DNA of 5,355 nt from Verrucomicrobiaceae bacterium (GCA_947372405.1 CANBTO010000395.1:1-5355), one strand, 5' to 3'. Counted from the stretch's first letter, positions 1-5,092 are shown. Translations and numbers: made by a program. The notes: generated by a model from the letters alone, not told the origin.

Positions 1-1
1 C

Positions 2-667
2 CTGCGAAGAAACGCTATCACTCCCCTCGAAATCAACCCGAACATCAAACCTGTCTTAGATAAAACGGGTAGACCCGAATGGGATGCCACAGGCTGGCCC
101 AACTTCTTCTTTAGAGAGCATCCCGTTCCGACATACCTCTGTCACGACATAGAGATCGACCCTTACGTGGTGAAACTATCTCAGGATGTTAGCGCAATAC
201 TGATCGACGATTTGACCGGCATCTCCTATCCCGACGAGGAGAAAGTTCTGTTCTTCATAAAAAGACTACTGGGAATAGCGGATACAACGTCATCTGATCC
301 CCATGTGAACCTCACCGTCGAAGTGACCGATATGCGCGGTCACACTCGAACAATAAATAACGACAATCATTCTGGCGATCTCAAGGCCTTCGAATCGACC
401 AGGATAACTGTGAGGTCAAATTTCCAATCCAGCTTCTGTTGCTTCTGGATCGACCCGGGAGGCAGACTAACAAACATTCATCCTAACCTCGATCAAGAAA
501 CTGGCTTTACTAACTATCATAGCGGGAATATCCTACGAGAAAATAACTTATCAGGGTTGACGACGCCGGTAGATAACGTGTTCGATGTTCCAACTACGCG
601 CGGCATGGCTACCAGCGGATGCAGAAGCTCCGGCTCCCAAGAACCAAGCGAAGCGCTCGGGTCTTAG
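2..667 (+). CDS. C-terminal part of an unrecognised protein (5' end outside window)
   Basis: The frame is open from the second base of the window to a TAG at 665-667, giving 221 visible residues. No stop precedes the first GTG pair (167/170) and the residues before it look protein-like (for example GWPNFFFREHPVPTY), so the gene most likely begins further left. I do not recognise the family. About 100-145 residues into the visible part is a beta-rich stretch (VNLTVEVTDMRG, then STRITVRSNFQSSFCCFWIDPGGRLTNIHPN). It recalls the 'sheet, then W/Y-x-D-x-x-G-x-x-x-x-x-(Y/H)PN' pattern of DUF4384-like modules, which often sit at the C-terminus of caspase-like or kinase signalling proteins; that is a weak resemblance. 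The last 30 residues are low-complexity and could be an out-of-frame tail. GC is about 50%, lower than the high-GC parts of the right half, which fits acquired DNA. It converges with the Fic gene, leaving 64 bp between the stops with no clear terminator. Confidence 0.6.
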   Translation: MRRNAITPLEINPNIKPVLDKTGRPEWDATGWPNFFFREHPVPTYLCHDIEIDPYVVKLSQDVSAILIDDLTGISYPDEEKVLFFIKRLLGIADTTSSDPHVNLTVEVTDMRGHTRTINNDNHSGDLKAFESTRITVRSNFQSSFCCFWIDPGGRLTNIHPNLDQETGFTNYHSGNILRENNLSGLTTPVDNVFDVPTTRGMATSGCRSSGSQEPSEALGS

Positions 668-731
668 TTGGAAAATCGCTGCGAATTCTTGAGCTGATAT
701 CGTGGTGATCATTTTCTAGATGCTTACTTCG

Positions 732-1841
732 CTAATTATGTTGGAGGCATGCCCCGTCATTTGGATAGAAATTCACTCGTCGGTAGTGGGCACCGCGTCC
801 TTTGCCGTGTAGCTCGGCGTAGCCCTTGTGGACGAGCTCGGTGAATTTATCCTTTAGGGTGTGCCGGTTGGCACTGAGGGCGTCGGCGGCCTCGGCGACA
901 GAGAGGGTCTCCCTAACTTCAAGCAGCTTGAGCACCTGCCCAGCCAGGGGTGACAGGTCATCGGGAATGCCAGAAGCGGCGACCGCCGCGGTTGGCTCCG
1001 CAAGACGCCCCCGCAGGCGTCCGATCTGCGATTTCAGGGCTCGCAGAAAGAATAGAATCCACGGCTCCCAATCGACGGCCTCCCGAAAGGAGGTCTGGGT
1101 TCGCCGCAAGGCGAGGTAGTAGGCTTCCTTGTTGTGCTCGATCACGCTCTCCAACGACGTATAGGAGGCGTAGGCGTAGCCAGTGCGGAGGAGCATCAGG
1201 TTGGTCAGGATACGGGACAAGCGACCATTGCCATCTTGAAAGGGATGGATGGCTAGGAAGATGACGTTGAACACGGCGATCCGCAGCAAGGGATGGAGAA
1301 TCGGATCCGCCTCTTCCTTGGCGTGCCAGCCCAGCAGTTTCTCCATCAGCATTGGAGTCTCGAAGGGTGAAGCGGTCTCGAAGACGATGCCGATCTGCTT
1401 TCCGTCCGGATCGAAGGCCGCGACGTGGTTGTCGAGCAACTTCCACTCGCCGCGATGGCGTTCGTCTTTGTAACTGTAGCGGAGCAAATCACGATGCAGT
1501 TGAAGGAGGATGCTCTCCGAAATGCGGAGATCCTGCCAGACGGTCTGAATTGTCTCCATTACATAGGCGTAGCCCGCGACTTCCTGCTCGTCACGGGACT
1601 GGAAGGATTCTTTGCCCAGGTTACCGACTAGCTTCTCGACCTCGGCGTCGCTGAGCTTCGCACCTTCGATACGTGTAGACGACCCGGCACTCTCGATAGT
1701 CGCGATCCGCCGGAGCGAACGCAGGGTCTCCGGACCGAGGCTGCCGAGAGCTCGCCACTCGCCCTTGAACTCGTCAATGGCGGCGATCAGCGTCAGCATC
1801 TCGTTGGTCGGCTGGACCTTTGGCGGAAGAGGGATCTTCAT
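732..1841 (-). CDS. Class II Fic family protein (putative AMPylator) with C-terminal winged helix
   Basis: The product is 369 residues, close to the usual size of stand-alone class II Fic proteins. The core motif HPFQDGNGRLSR lies at residues 199-210 and matches HxFx(D/E)GNGRxxR, with catalytic H199, Mg-binding D203, anion-hole G204-N205-G206 and R207/R210. An N-terminal inhibitory helix motif SSTRIEG (54-60) fits (S/T)xxxE(G/N), with E59 as the residue expected to block ATP gamma-phosphate placement. A flap region lies near 131-165 (GEWKL to SPFETP). Residues 296-355 form a winged-helix fold (LSPLAGQVLKLL, SVAEAADALSANRHTLKDKFTELV). Known members transfer AMP from ATP to hydroxyl side chains of target proteins; the target here is unknown. 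The first in-frame ATG follows a TAG four codons upstream, which fixes the start; AGGA 7 nt upstream is a modest SD. No separate antitoxin is needed because inhibition is built in. The wing domain suggests DNA binding, perhaps autoregulation through the repeats at 1851-1900. Confidence 0.95.
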   Translation of the reverse strand: MKIPLPPKVQPTNEMLTLIAAIDEFKGEWRALGSLGPETLRSLRRIATIESAGSSTRIEGAKLSDAEVEKLVGNLGKESFQSRDEQEVAGYAYVMETIQTVWQDLRISESILLQLHRDLLRYSYKDERHRGEWKLLDNHVAAFDPDGKQIGIVFETASPFETPMLMEKLLGWHAKEEADPILHPLLRIAVFNVIFLAIHPFQDGNGRLSRILTNLMLLRTGYAYASYTSLESVIEHNKEAYYLALRRTQTSFREAVDWEPWILFFLRALKSQIGRLRGRLAEPTAAVAASGIPDDLSPLAGQVLKLLEVRETLSVAEAADALSANRHTLKDKFTELVHKGYAELHGKGRGAHYRRVNFYPNDGACLQHN

Positions 1842-1850
1842 GCCGCGATC

Positions 1851-1900
1851 CTAACTCCAATTCCACCCAAAGTCATCCAATTACCTCCAATTCCATCCAT
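1851..1900 (-). repeat. Five tandem degenerate 10-bp repeats upstream of the Fic gene
   Basis: On the minus strand, five consecutive decamers run toward the Fic start codon with consensus TTGGATGGAA. Read from 1900 down to 1851, the copies match it at about 9, 8, 7, 9 and 6 of 10 positions. TTGG (CCAA on +) begins at exactly 10-bp steps in four of the five, and the first copy has ATGG. The array ends 9 bp before the ATG at 1841. A period of 10 is not a multiple of three, and an in-frame TAG lies within the last copy, so this is not coding. The spacing places each copy on the same face of the helix, as in operators bound by an oligomeric regulator. Chance cannot be excluded by eye. Confidence 0.65.
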
Positions 1901-1908
1901 TTTCCCAA
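1880..1908 (-). promoter_or_regulatory. Candidate sigma-70-type promoter for the Fic gene
   Basis: On the minus strand TTGGGA (1908-1903) is followed by a 17-bp spacer and GGTAAT (1885-1880); each hexamer matches 4 of 6 consensus positions. Transcription would start near 1873, giving a leader of about 30 nt. The -10 element and the predicted start fall inside the decamer array, so a protein bound there would block initiation. This is a weak match and is inferred from position and spacing only. Confidence 0.25.
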
Positions 1909-1964
1909 AAAGCGCAGATTGGCTGTCGTGAAGCCCTCTTCTCAGGTTCTGTCCTTCCCATCGG

Positions 1965-2129
1965 TCACTGGCACCCACCCTCACAGACGATGGCATCGTT
2001 CGCGCCCGGCTGGCGCTCTCCCAGGGATTCGTTGAAATCGTCGTCCGGGTCGGCGGGGACTGTGACAGAGGAGGCGGGGATTGTCACCGAGGCGGGTTCT
2101 TGCGTGGCTTTGTCTTTTTCAGGGAACAT
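1965..2129 (-). CDS. Small acidic protein with C-terminal CxxxC, function unknown
   Basis: This is a 54-residue frame from ATG (2129) to TGA (1967-1965). I do not recognise the family with certainty. It begins MFPEKDKATQEP, contains two near-copies of SVT(I/V)PA (residues 14-19 and 21-26, a 21-bp period in DNA), then an acidic run DPDDD (27-31). It continues SLGERQPG and ends VCEGGCQ, with cysteines at 49 and 53. Codon third positions are mostly G or C in the middle and end, as expected for a real gene in GC-rich DNA, and the composition (P, A, V, T, D, E; two Cys close to the end) is not random-looking. There is no clear SD before the ATG and the frame stays open upstream, so the true start could differ. 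It lies on the same strand as the Fic gene, 123 bp upstream of it, and is the first candidate gene inside the island from the attachment site. The terminal CxxxC could bind metal or be a processing or peptide-like end; that is speculation. Confidence 0.45.
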   Translation of the reverse strand: MFPEKDKATQEPASVTIPASSVTVPADPDDDFNESLGERQPGANDAIVCEGGCQ

Positions 2130-2243
2130 GGTGAGACATGTTACAGACCTGGCCGTGGGTGACGAGGGAATTTCACCTAACTTAAAGAATTCGGCAGCCG
2201 CGCGGCAAGCGTGCGGTGTGAGTGATATCTAGGGCAAGCCCAT

Positions 2244-2279
2244 GACGGGAGGGCGGCAATCAGCGCCCAATCACCCGTC
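2244..2279. repeat. Compound imperfect hairpin
   Basis: Outer arms GACGGG (2244-2249) and CCCGTC (2274-2279) enclose inner arms GGGCG (2251-2255) and CGCCC (2264-2268), with a 1-nt bulge on the left, a 5-nt bulge on the right and an 8-nt loop. It ends 1 nt before the next perfect hairpin at 2281. No T-run follows, so it is not a terminator on its own. Function is unknown. Confidence 0.4.
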
Positions 2280-2280
2280 C

Positions 2281-2304
2281 AACACACGGCTTGCCGTGTG
2301 TTTT
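2281..2304 (+). terminator. 9-bp perfect hairpin followed by TTTT (terminator-like or recombinase site)
   Basis: AACACACGG (2281-2289), loop CTTG, CCGTGTGTT (2294-2302), then T-T before CTA. As RNA on the plus strand this is a stable stem with a short U-tract, so it could end transcription moving rightward out of the island. However, no convincing plus-strand gene lies just upstream, and the arm sequence GTGTGTT recurs twice downstream at 2376 and 2387. It may therefore instead be part of a recombinase-binding set. GGCAAGCC at 2233-2240 is complementary to the apical GGCTTGCC (2288-2295) and could compete with folding. Confidence 0.4.
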
Positions 2305-2393
2305 CTAAAAGGTATCCTAACAGGGCTTCCGAGACCGCCCCCCCGACTCCGAAAATTTAAAACGAAAAAAATACTGTGTGTTTGGCGTGTGTT
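2281..2393. repeat. Four copies of GTGTGTT (three direct, one inverted), possible arm-type sites
   Basis: GTGTGTT occurs on the plus strand at 2296-2302, 2376-2382 and 2387-2393, and inverted (AACACAC) at 2281-2287. The context is (C/T)GTGTGTTT in all three direct copies. The last two are spaced 11 bp, about one helical turn, in AT-rich DNA 48-65 bp before the 26-base RNA-gene scar. Tyrosine recombinases of islands and phages use such short repeated arm sites beside the core. Assignment as arm sites is inference. Confidence 0.4.
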
Positions 2394-2440
2394 TTTCCAT
2401 ATAATCACCTGAAACCCTTATAGAATATAGGATCATTTAA

Positions 2441-2466
2441 GGGTTCGACTCCCCTCGCCTCCACCA
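2441..2466 (+). other. Truncated 3' end of tmRNA or tRNA-Ala: putative island attachment site (attR)
   Basis: The sequence contains a T-loop (TTCGACT) whose 5' stem strand, counting the two bases before the feature, is AAGGG and whose 3' stem strand is CCCCT. These give three G-C pairs, one mismatch and an A-T pair. Then follow CGCCTCC as the 3' acceptor strand, discriminator A and CCA. Counting back from CCA gives U70, the partner of G3 in the G3:U70 alanine identity pair shared by tRNA-Ala and tmRNA. The discriminator A also argues against tRNA-Ser. The 75 bases to the left contain no matching acceptor 5' strand (GGGGGCG or GGAGGCG), D-arm or anticodon arm, so this is a 3' fragment only. 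Duplication of the T-arm-to-CCA segment is the usual result of integrase-mediated insertion into the 3' end of such genes. Since the fragment reads rightward, the intact gene should lie left of the window and the island between them. Confidence 0.7.
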
Positions 2467-2469
2467 TTT

Positions 2470-2497
2470 GATTTTCAATGAGTTAAGTTTGAAAATC
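2470..2497. repeat. 9-bp perfect inverted repeat just downstream of the RNA-gene scar
   Basis: GATTTTCAA (2470-2478) and TTGAAAATC (2489-2497) are separated by 10 nt and begin 4 bases after the CCA end. Its position is where the terminator of the original tmRNA/tRNA gene would be. The stem is AT-rich and no T-run follows, so terminator function is doubtful. Confidence 0.35.
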
Positions 2498-2720
2498 GCT
2501 CTGCTTATACTCCTGCTTATACCAGCCGCGAACGGTCGCATCGATGCGTTGATCGCCCCGTAAAGTGAGGTTTTCGCGGCATTGTCCAGTTGTTTCGCCT
2601 GCCCTCCCGCCTCAAACAACTCCTTTCCCAAATGCAGGGCCTCTGAAATGATCGCTTGAAGAGTTTGCTGGAGTTCCCGTGCGGAAAGTGCTAACGGTCT
2701 TCCACACCCGAACCACCCAC

Positions 2721-2885
2721 ATGAAAATCCTGCTGCTCATCCCGGTCCTTTGCTTGGCGTGCTTTACGACTTCATGCCGCACCAAACTCCCGGTGGATCC
2801 AATGACCATGAAGCCATCCAACCGGTGCCTTCCTGAGAACTTGAATCCGCAGAATTCCAACGCCGACGTGCGCGCGACGAAATAA
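2721..2885 (+). CDS. Very small putative lipoprotein
   Basis: The product is 54 residues from ATG 2721. MKILLLIPVLCLACFTTSC is a lipoprotein signal: one Lys, a hydrophobic core, then TTSC, where C19 would be lipidated after cleavage. The lipobox is loose (Thr rather than Leu at -3). The mature part is only about 36 residues, hydrophilic, with TKLPVDPMTMKPSNRCLPEN and a Lys end; it has one more Cys (C36). I do not know its function. Tiny lipoproteins with a D-P-M-T or D-P-x-T-G segment after the Cys seem familiar from Verrucomicrobiota, but that is memory, not a search. An in-frame GTG at 2679 would add 14 residues before the signal peptide and is less likely. No clear SD precedes ATG 2721. 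The stop is 6 bp from the convergent methyltransferase stop. It is the first gene on the chromosomal side of the island scar. Confidence 0.6.
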   Translation: MKILLLIPVLCLACFTTSCRTKLPVDPMTMKPSNRCLPENLNPQNSNADVRATK

Positions 2886-2891
2886 GCCTTC

Positions 2892-4250
2892 TCAGGAAAA
2901 CATGCCTCGCTCGGCGAGGTGCCTGATCCACGATTCAAAGGCAAGCTCCGGGCATCGCATTCCTGCGAGCGCCACAAGTTCGGTCCGACTCCGCGAGCCG
3001 TCCATCGCCGCAAGAATTTCATAGTGCGCGACAGGAAACGAGCAGGGTCGATGCCAGATGTCCACCAGCGGCAAGCCACGCCTAGCACACTCCAATCGAA
3101 GTGGCGACAAGTGCGGGAAGTCCCCAGTGTCGGTAGCAAAACGCACCGATTCAACCCTTGGAAGAATCCAACCACGCTGGATTCCTTCAATGATTTCTCG
3201 GATCAAATCCTTTGAGAAATATTCAGATAGATCATTGATAACCTGTGATATGGGAATTGATTTGAAGCGAAATGAATCAATTGTTTCAAATATCCGCTGA
3301 TTCAACAAACCGCCTGCGGAAGGATCCGTCCGAATGGAAATTCCCAACCATCGTTTGAACGGAATCCGCTCAACCAACCGCGCGTCATCCCGACATAAAA
3401 CCCCTGAGCGGAAAGTTCTCCCTGCTGCGGCATCGGCGGCCATTTGGAACGAAAGCGGATCGGCTGCATTGACGCGAATGTTCTCCAATACCTCTCCATC
3501 AAGGCCGGGCGGAAAGTTCTCCCCCGGATCGGACTCGCCCAGCCAGCGCAAACCGGAACGCGCGGCAGCATGCACGAAGCGGTCCAAAGGCCACGGGTCA
3601 TTTACCGGGCCGAAATCATCAAACGGCAGGATCGCGGGACCCTTTGCCATCATGTCGTCGATAATCTCCAATTCGCGCGACTCCTGCTCGGTGACAGACC
3701 TCAGGATGGCGAGCGCAGACATTTCATCCCCCGCGCCAGCTTGCTGGATGGCACGGACTTTTTCGATCACCGGAAAACGCGGCCGCCATCCGCATTCGAG
3801 ATTGAAACTGATCGTGGCGATGCCATTCGGAGTGAGATTTCCGTGGCAGAAGGCGAACAAGCGCGCCTTCACATCGTCCGGCACCCATGAGAAAAAGCCG
3901 TGCGCGATGATGAAATCATAGCGTTCGCCATCGGGATGGAAGTCACGCAGATCCACCGCTTGGAAATGAACGTTTTTGACTCCGGCAGCCGCTGCGAGCT
4001 CCTTGGCCTGGATGATCGCTTCCAATGAAAGATCCACCCCCACACAGCGGCATTCCGGCCAGCGTGAGGCAAGTGCGATCAGGTTGAGCCCGGAACTGCA
4101 GCCGATTTCGAGAATTCTTGCCCGCGCTGGATGACAAACCTCCAGTCCTCCCATCAAGGCTGCCACAGAACTGACCGCCGGATCCGATAGTGGATGGCTC
4201 ATCGCCGGATAACTTCGGCTTGCGTAGAATTGCTGGATCGGATCAGTCAC
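2892..4250 (-). CDS. Class I SAM-dependent methyltransferase with methyltransferase regulatory domain
   Basis: The product is 452 residues from GTG 4250. It opens TDPIQQFYASRSYPAMSHPLSDP, the Y-x-x-x-x-YP...HP entry seen in this family. SAM-binding motif I is ILEIGCSSGLNL (46-57), the acidic loop is VGVDLS (70-75), and the family signature IIAHGFFSWVP is at 114-124, followed by LTPNGIATISFNLECGW (139-155). The rest matches the layout of proteins with a MethyTransf_Reg (PF10119) domain and a further C-terminal domain. As I recall, Rickettsia outer-membrane-protein lysine methyltransferases share this plan. Substrate here is unknown; a protein lysine or other amine is only a guess. The frame is open up to 4541, but that extension lies antisense-free inside the upstream gene in another frame and reads as Gly/Arg-rich nonsense. 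The GTG has AGGAGG 5 nt upstream and overlaps the upstream TGA as GTGA, indicating coupling. GC falls to about 33% over residues 317-357. Confidence 0.9.
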   Translation of the reverse strand: MTDPIQQFYASRSYPAMSHPLSDPAVSSVAALMGGLEVCHPARARILEIGCSSGLNLIALASRWPECRCVGVDLSLEAIIQAKELAAAAGVKNVHFQAVDLRDFHPDGERYDFIIAHGFFSWVPDDVKARLFAFCHGNLTPNGIATISFNLECGWRPRFPVIEKVRAIQQAGAGDEMSALAILRSVTEQESRELEIIDDMMAKGPAILPFDDFGPVNDPWPLDRFVHAAARSGLRWLGESDPGENFPPGLDGEVLENIRVNAADPLSFQMAADAAAGRTFRSGVLCRDDARLVERIPFKRWLGISIRTDPSAGGLLNQRIFETIDSFRFKSIPISQVINDLSEYFSKDLIREIIEGIQRGWILPRVESVRFATDTGDFPHLSPLRLECARRGLPLVDIWHRPCSFPVAHYEILAAMDGSRSRTELVALAGMRCPELAFESWIRHLAERGMFS

Positions 4251-4987
4251 GACACCCTCCTCACCTCGAGGCGATCCCAATACATGTGGTCCCGCCAGTC
4301 GGAATACTTGTCCACGTGAGCTGCGAGACGGCGTTTGGTGGCGACAAAATCCCCCGCCACCAGCACCTCGTTCATTGCCTCGGCGGACTTGACCGAGCGC
4401 ACGAAGGGAAACGACTCGCGCAGCACCTTGCGGGTGAGCGACTGAATCGCCCGGTGGCCTGCGCCGGTGACCAGGTTTACCGCCAGCACCCCGCCCGGCG
4501 ACATCGCCCGCTTTAGGTGGGTCATGATGCCGGAGTCCCACTCCCTGGGGCGGAACACATCGGTTTTCCCCGCGAGATAGATGTCATCGATCACCACGTC
4601 GAAGGTCCGCTTGTTTTTCGCCAACCAAGGATAGGCGTCGCCGATGATCACCTCGATGCCCAGCACGTCCAGGTCCATGTGCTCGCGGGCGAGGTCGACG
4701 ATTTCAGGATCGATGTCGATGGCCGTGAGTTTGCACTCCGGCAGAAGGTGACGCAGCACGCGGAAAGCCGTGCCACCGGCAAGCCCGAGCATCAGCACCG
4801 AGCGCGGCGGATCGTATTTTCCTAACAAAGCCGCAGCCGCGATCATGTCCCAGGCCAGGCCCGTGAGGAAACGCCTGCGGTGATACGAGGCATGCACGGC
4901 CCCCGCCACGCGGAACTCCGTCGCCAGATCGGATTTCCAGATTTCCAGGGACTGGTGACGGGTGTGGACGATTCCGGTGCGGCGCAT
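4247..4987 (-). CDS. Spermidine-synthase-like Rossmann-fold protein
   Basis: The product is 246 residues with the core of the polyamine synthase/SAM methyltransferase fold. The nucleoside-binding loop is VLMLGLAGG (64-72), the acidic residue pair is AIDIDP (89-94), IIGDAYPW (114-121) places D117 near the adenine, and FDVVIDDIY (129-137) is the strand that carries the catalytic Asp in spermidine synthases. The classic GGGDG becomes GLAGG, and the usual D-x-x-D-P gate is replaced by DDIYLAG. The N-terminal beta-domain is shortened to about 40 residues. True aminopropyl transfer is therefore doubtful; it may be a methyltransferase or a non-polyamine relative. The ATG is preceded by an in-frame TGA three codons upstream, so it is the earliest start; no clear SD is visible. 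It is the first gene of a two-gene operon, overlapping the methyltransferase by 4 bp, and is divergent from the antiporter with 105 bp between starts. Confidence 0.85.
   Translation of the reverse strand: MRRTGIVHTRHQSLEIWKSDLATEFRVAGAVHASYHRRRFLTGLAWDMIAAAALLGKYDPPRSVLMLGLAGGTAFRVLRHLLPECKLTAIDIDPEIVDLAREHMDLDVLGIEVIIGDAYPWLAKNKRTFDVVIDDIYLAGKTDVFRPREWDSGIMTHLKRAMSPGGVLAVNLVTGAGHRAIQSLTRKVLRESFPFVRSVKSAEAMNEVLVAGDFVATKRRLAAHVDKYSDWRDHMYWDRLEVRRVS
4256..4261 (-). promoter_or_regulatory. Strong Shine-Dalgarno that fixes the methyltransferase start
   Basis: The minus strand reads AGGAGG, then GTGTC, then GTG (4250-4248). It lies within the last codons of the spermidine-synthase-like gene. It is far stronger than the signals before other genes in the window and supports the GTG over any upstream start. 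Confidence 0.8.
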
Positions 4988-5092
4988 CGCGGATCAGGTT
5001 GAATGACCACGCGCCTGATGGAAGCGGGAAATTCGCGGGCATTTCTTGATTGAAAGTTGCGGGATTCCACGGACTCGCTAGACCTCCGTGCG
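4988..5092. promoter_or_regulatory. Divergent intergenic region
   Basis: These 105 bp separate the starts of the minus-strand operon and the antiporter gene and must hold promoters for one or both. TTGATT (5046-5051) and TTGAAA (5050-5055) resemble -35 elements, but I see no matching -10 at good spacing, so I do not assign a specific promoter. Confidence 0.4.

Larger units (their letters stand above)
2130..2440. other. Non-coding, repeat-rich island end flanking the attachment site
   Basis: No convincing gene is visible here on either strand. From left to right it contains GGCAAGC at 2204-2210 and 2233-2239, and a compound imperfect hairpin at 2244-2279 (outer GACGGG/CCCGTC, inner GGGCG/CGCCC). 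Next come a perfect 9-bp hairpin at 2281-2302, a run of seven C at 2338-2344, an AT-rich tract, and further GTGTGTT copies at 2376 and 2387. Positions 2351-2440 contain 26 G or C in 90 bases (29%), far below the flanks. This dense mix of direct and inverted repeats beside an AT-rich segment and an RNA-gene scar is typical of recombinase attachment regions. Confidence 0.55.

Noticed and set aside
577..706. Alternative frames at the end of the left partial gene suggesting a frameshift
   Set aside because: Both other plus frames are open for short stretches, but none gives a recognisable continuation, so a frameshift cannot be supported from the sequence alone.
1990..2232. 80-codon plus-strand ORF
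   Set aside because: It is antisense to the better-supported small ORF at 1965-2129, with no family likeness and no SD.
2413..2445. AACCCTTA/TAAGGGTT 8-bp inverted repeat as integrase core half-sites
   Set aside because: The 17-nt spacing is longer than the usual 6-8 bp overlap between tyrosine recombinase core sites, so I do not call it as such.
2392..2466. A complete tRNA ending at the CCA
   Set aside because: No 5' acceptor strand, D-arm or anticodon arm can be found in the preceding 75 bases, and the T-stem has a mismatch.
2437..2631. Short minus-strand ORF ending in WWRRGESNP
   Set aside because: Its C-terminus is the antisense translation of a tmRNA/tRNA 3' end, a well-known false gene call; the start would be TTG without an SD.
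2679..2720. GTG start 14 codons upstream for the lipoprotein
   Set aside because: It would place a hydrophilic extension ahead of a typical lipoprotein signal sequence; ATG 2721 gives the signal directly.
2905..2919. Hairpin CCTCGC/GCGAGG followed by TTTT on the minus strand as operon terminator
   Set aside because: It lies before the methyltransferase stop codon, so termination there would truncate the message; the stem is only 6 bp.
4251..4541. Longer methyltransferase reading up to an ATG at 4541
   Set aside because: The added 97 residues are Gly/Arg-rich and lie inside the coding region of the spermidine-synthase-like gene; the GTG at 4250 has AGGAGG and a 4-bp overlap.
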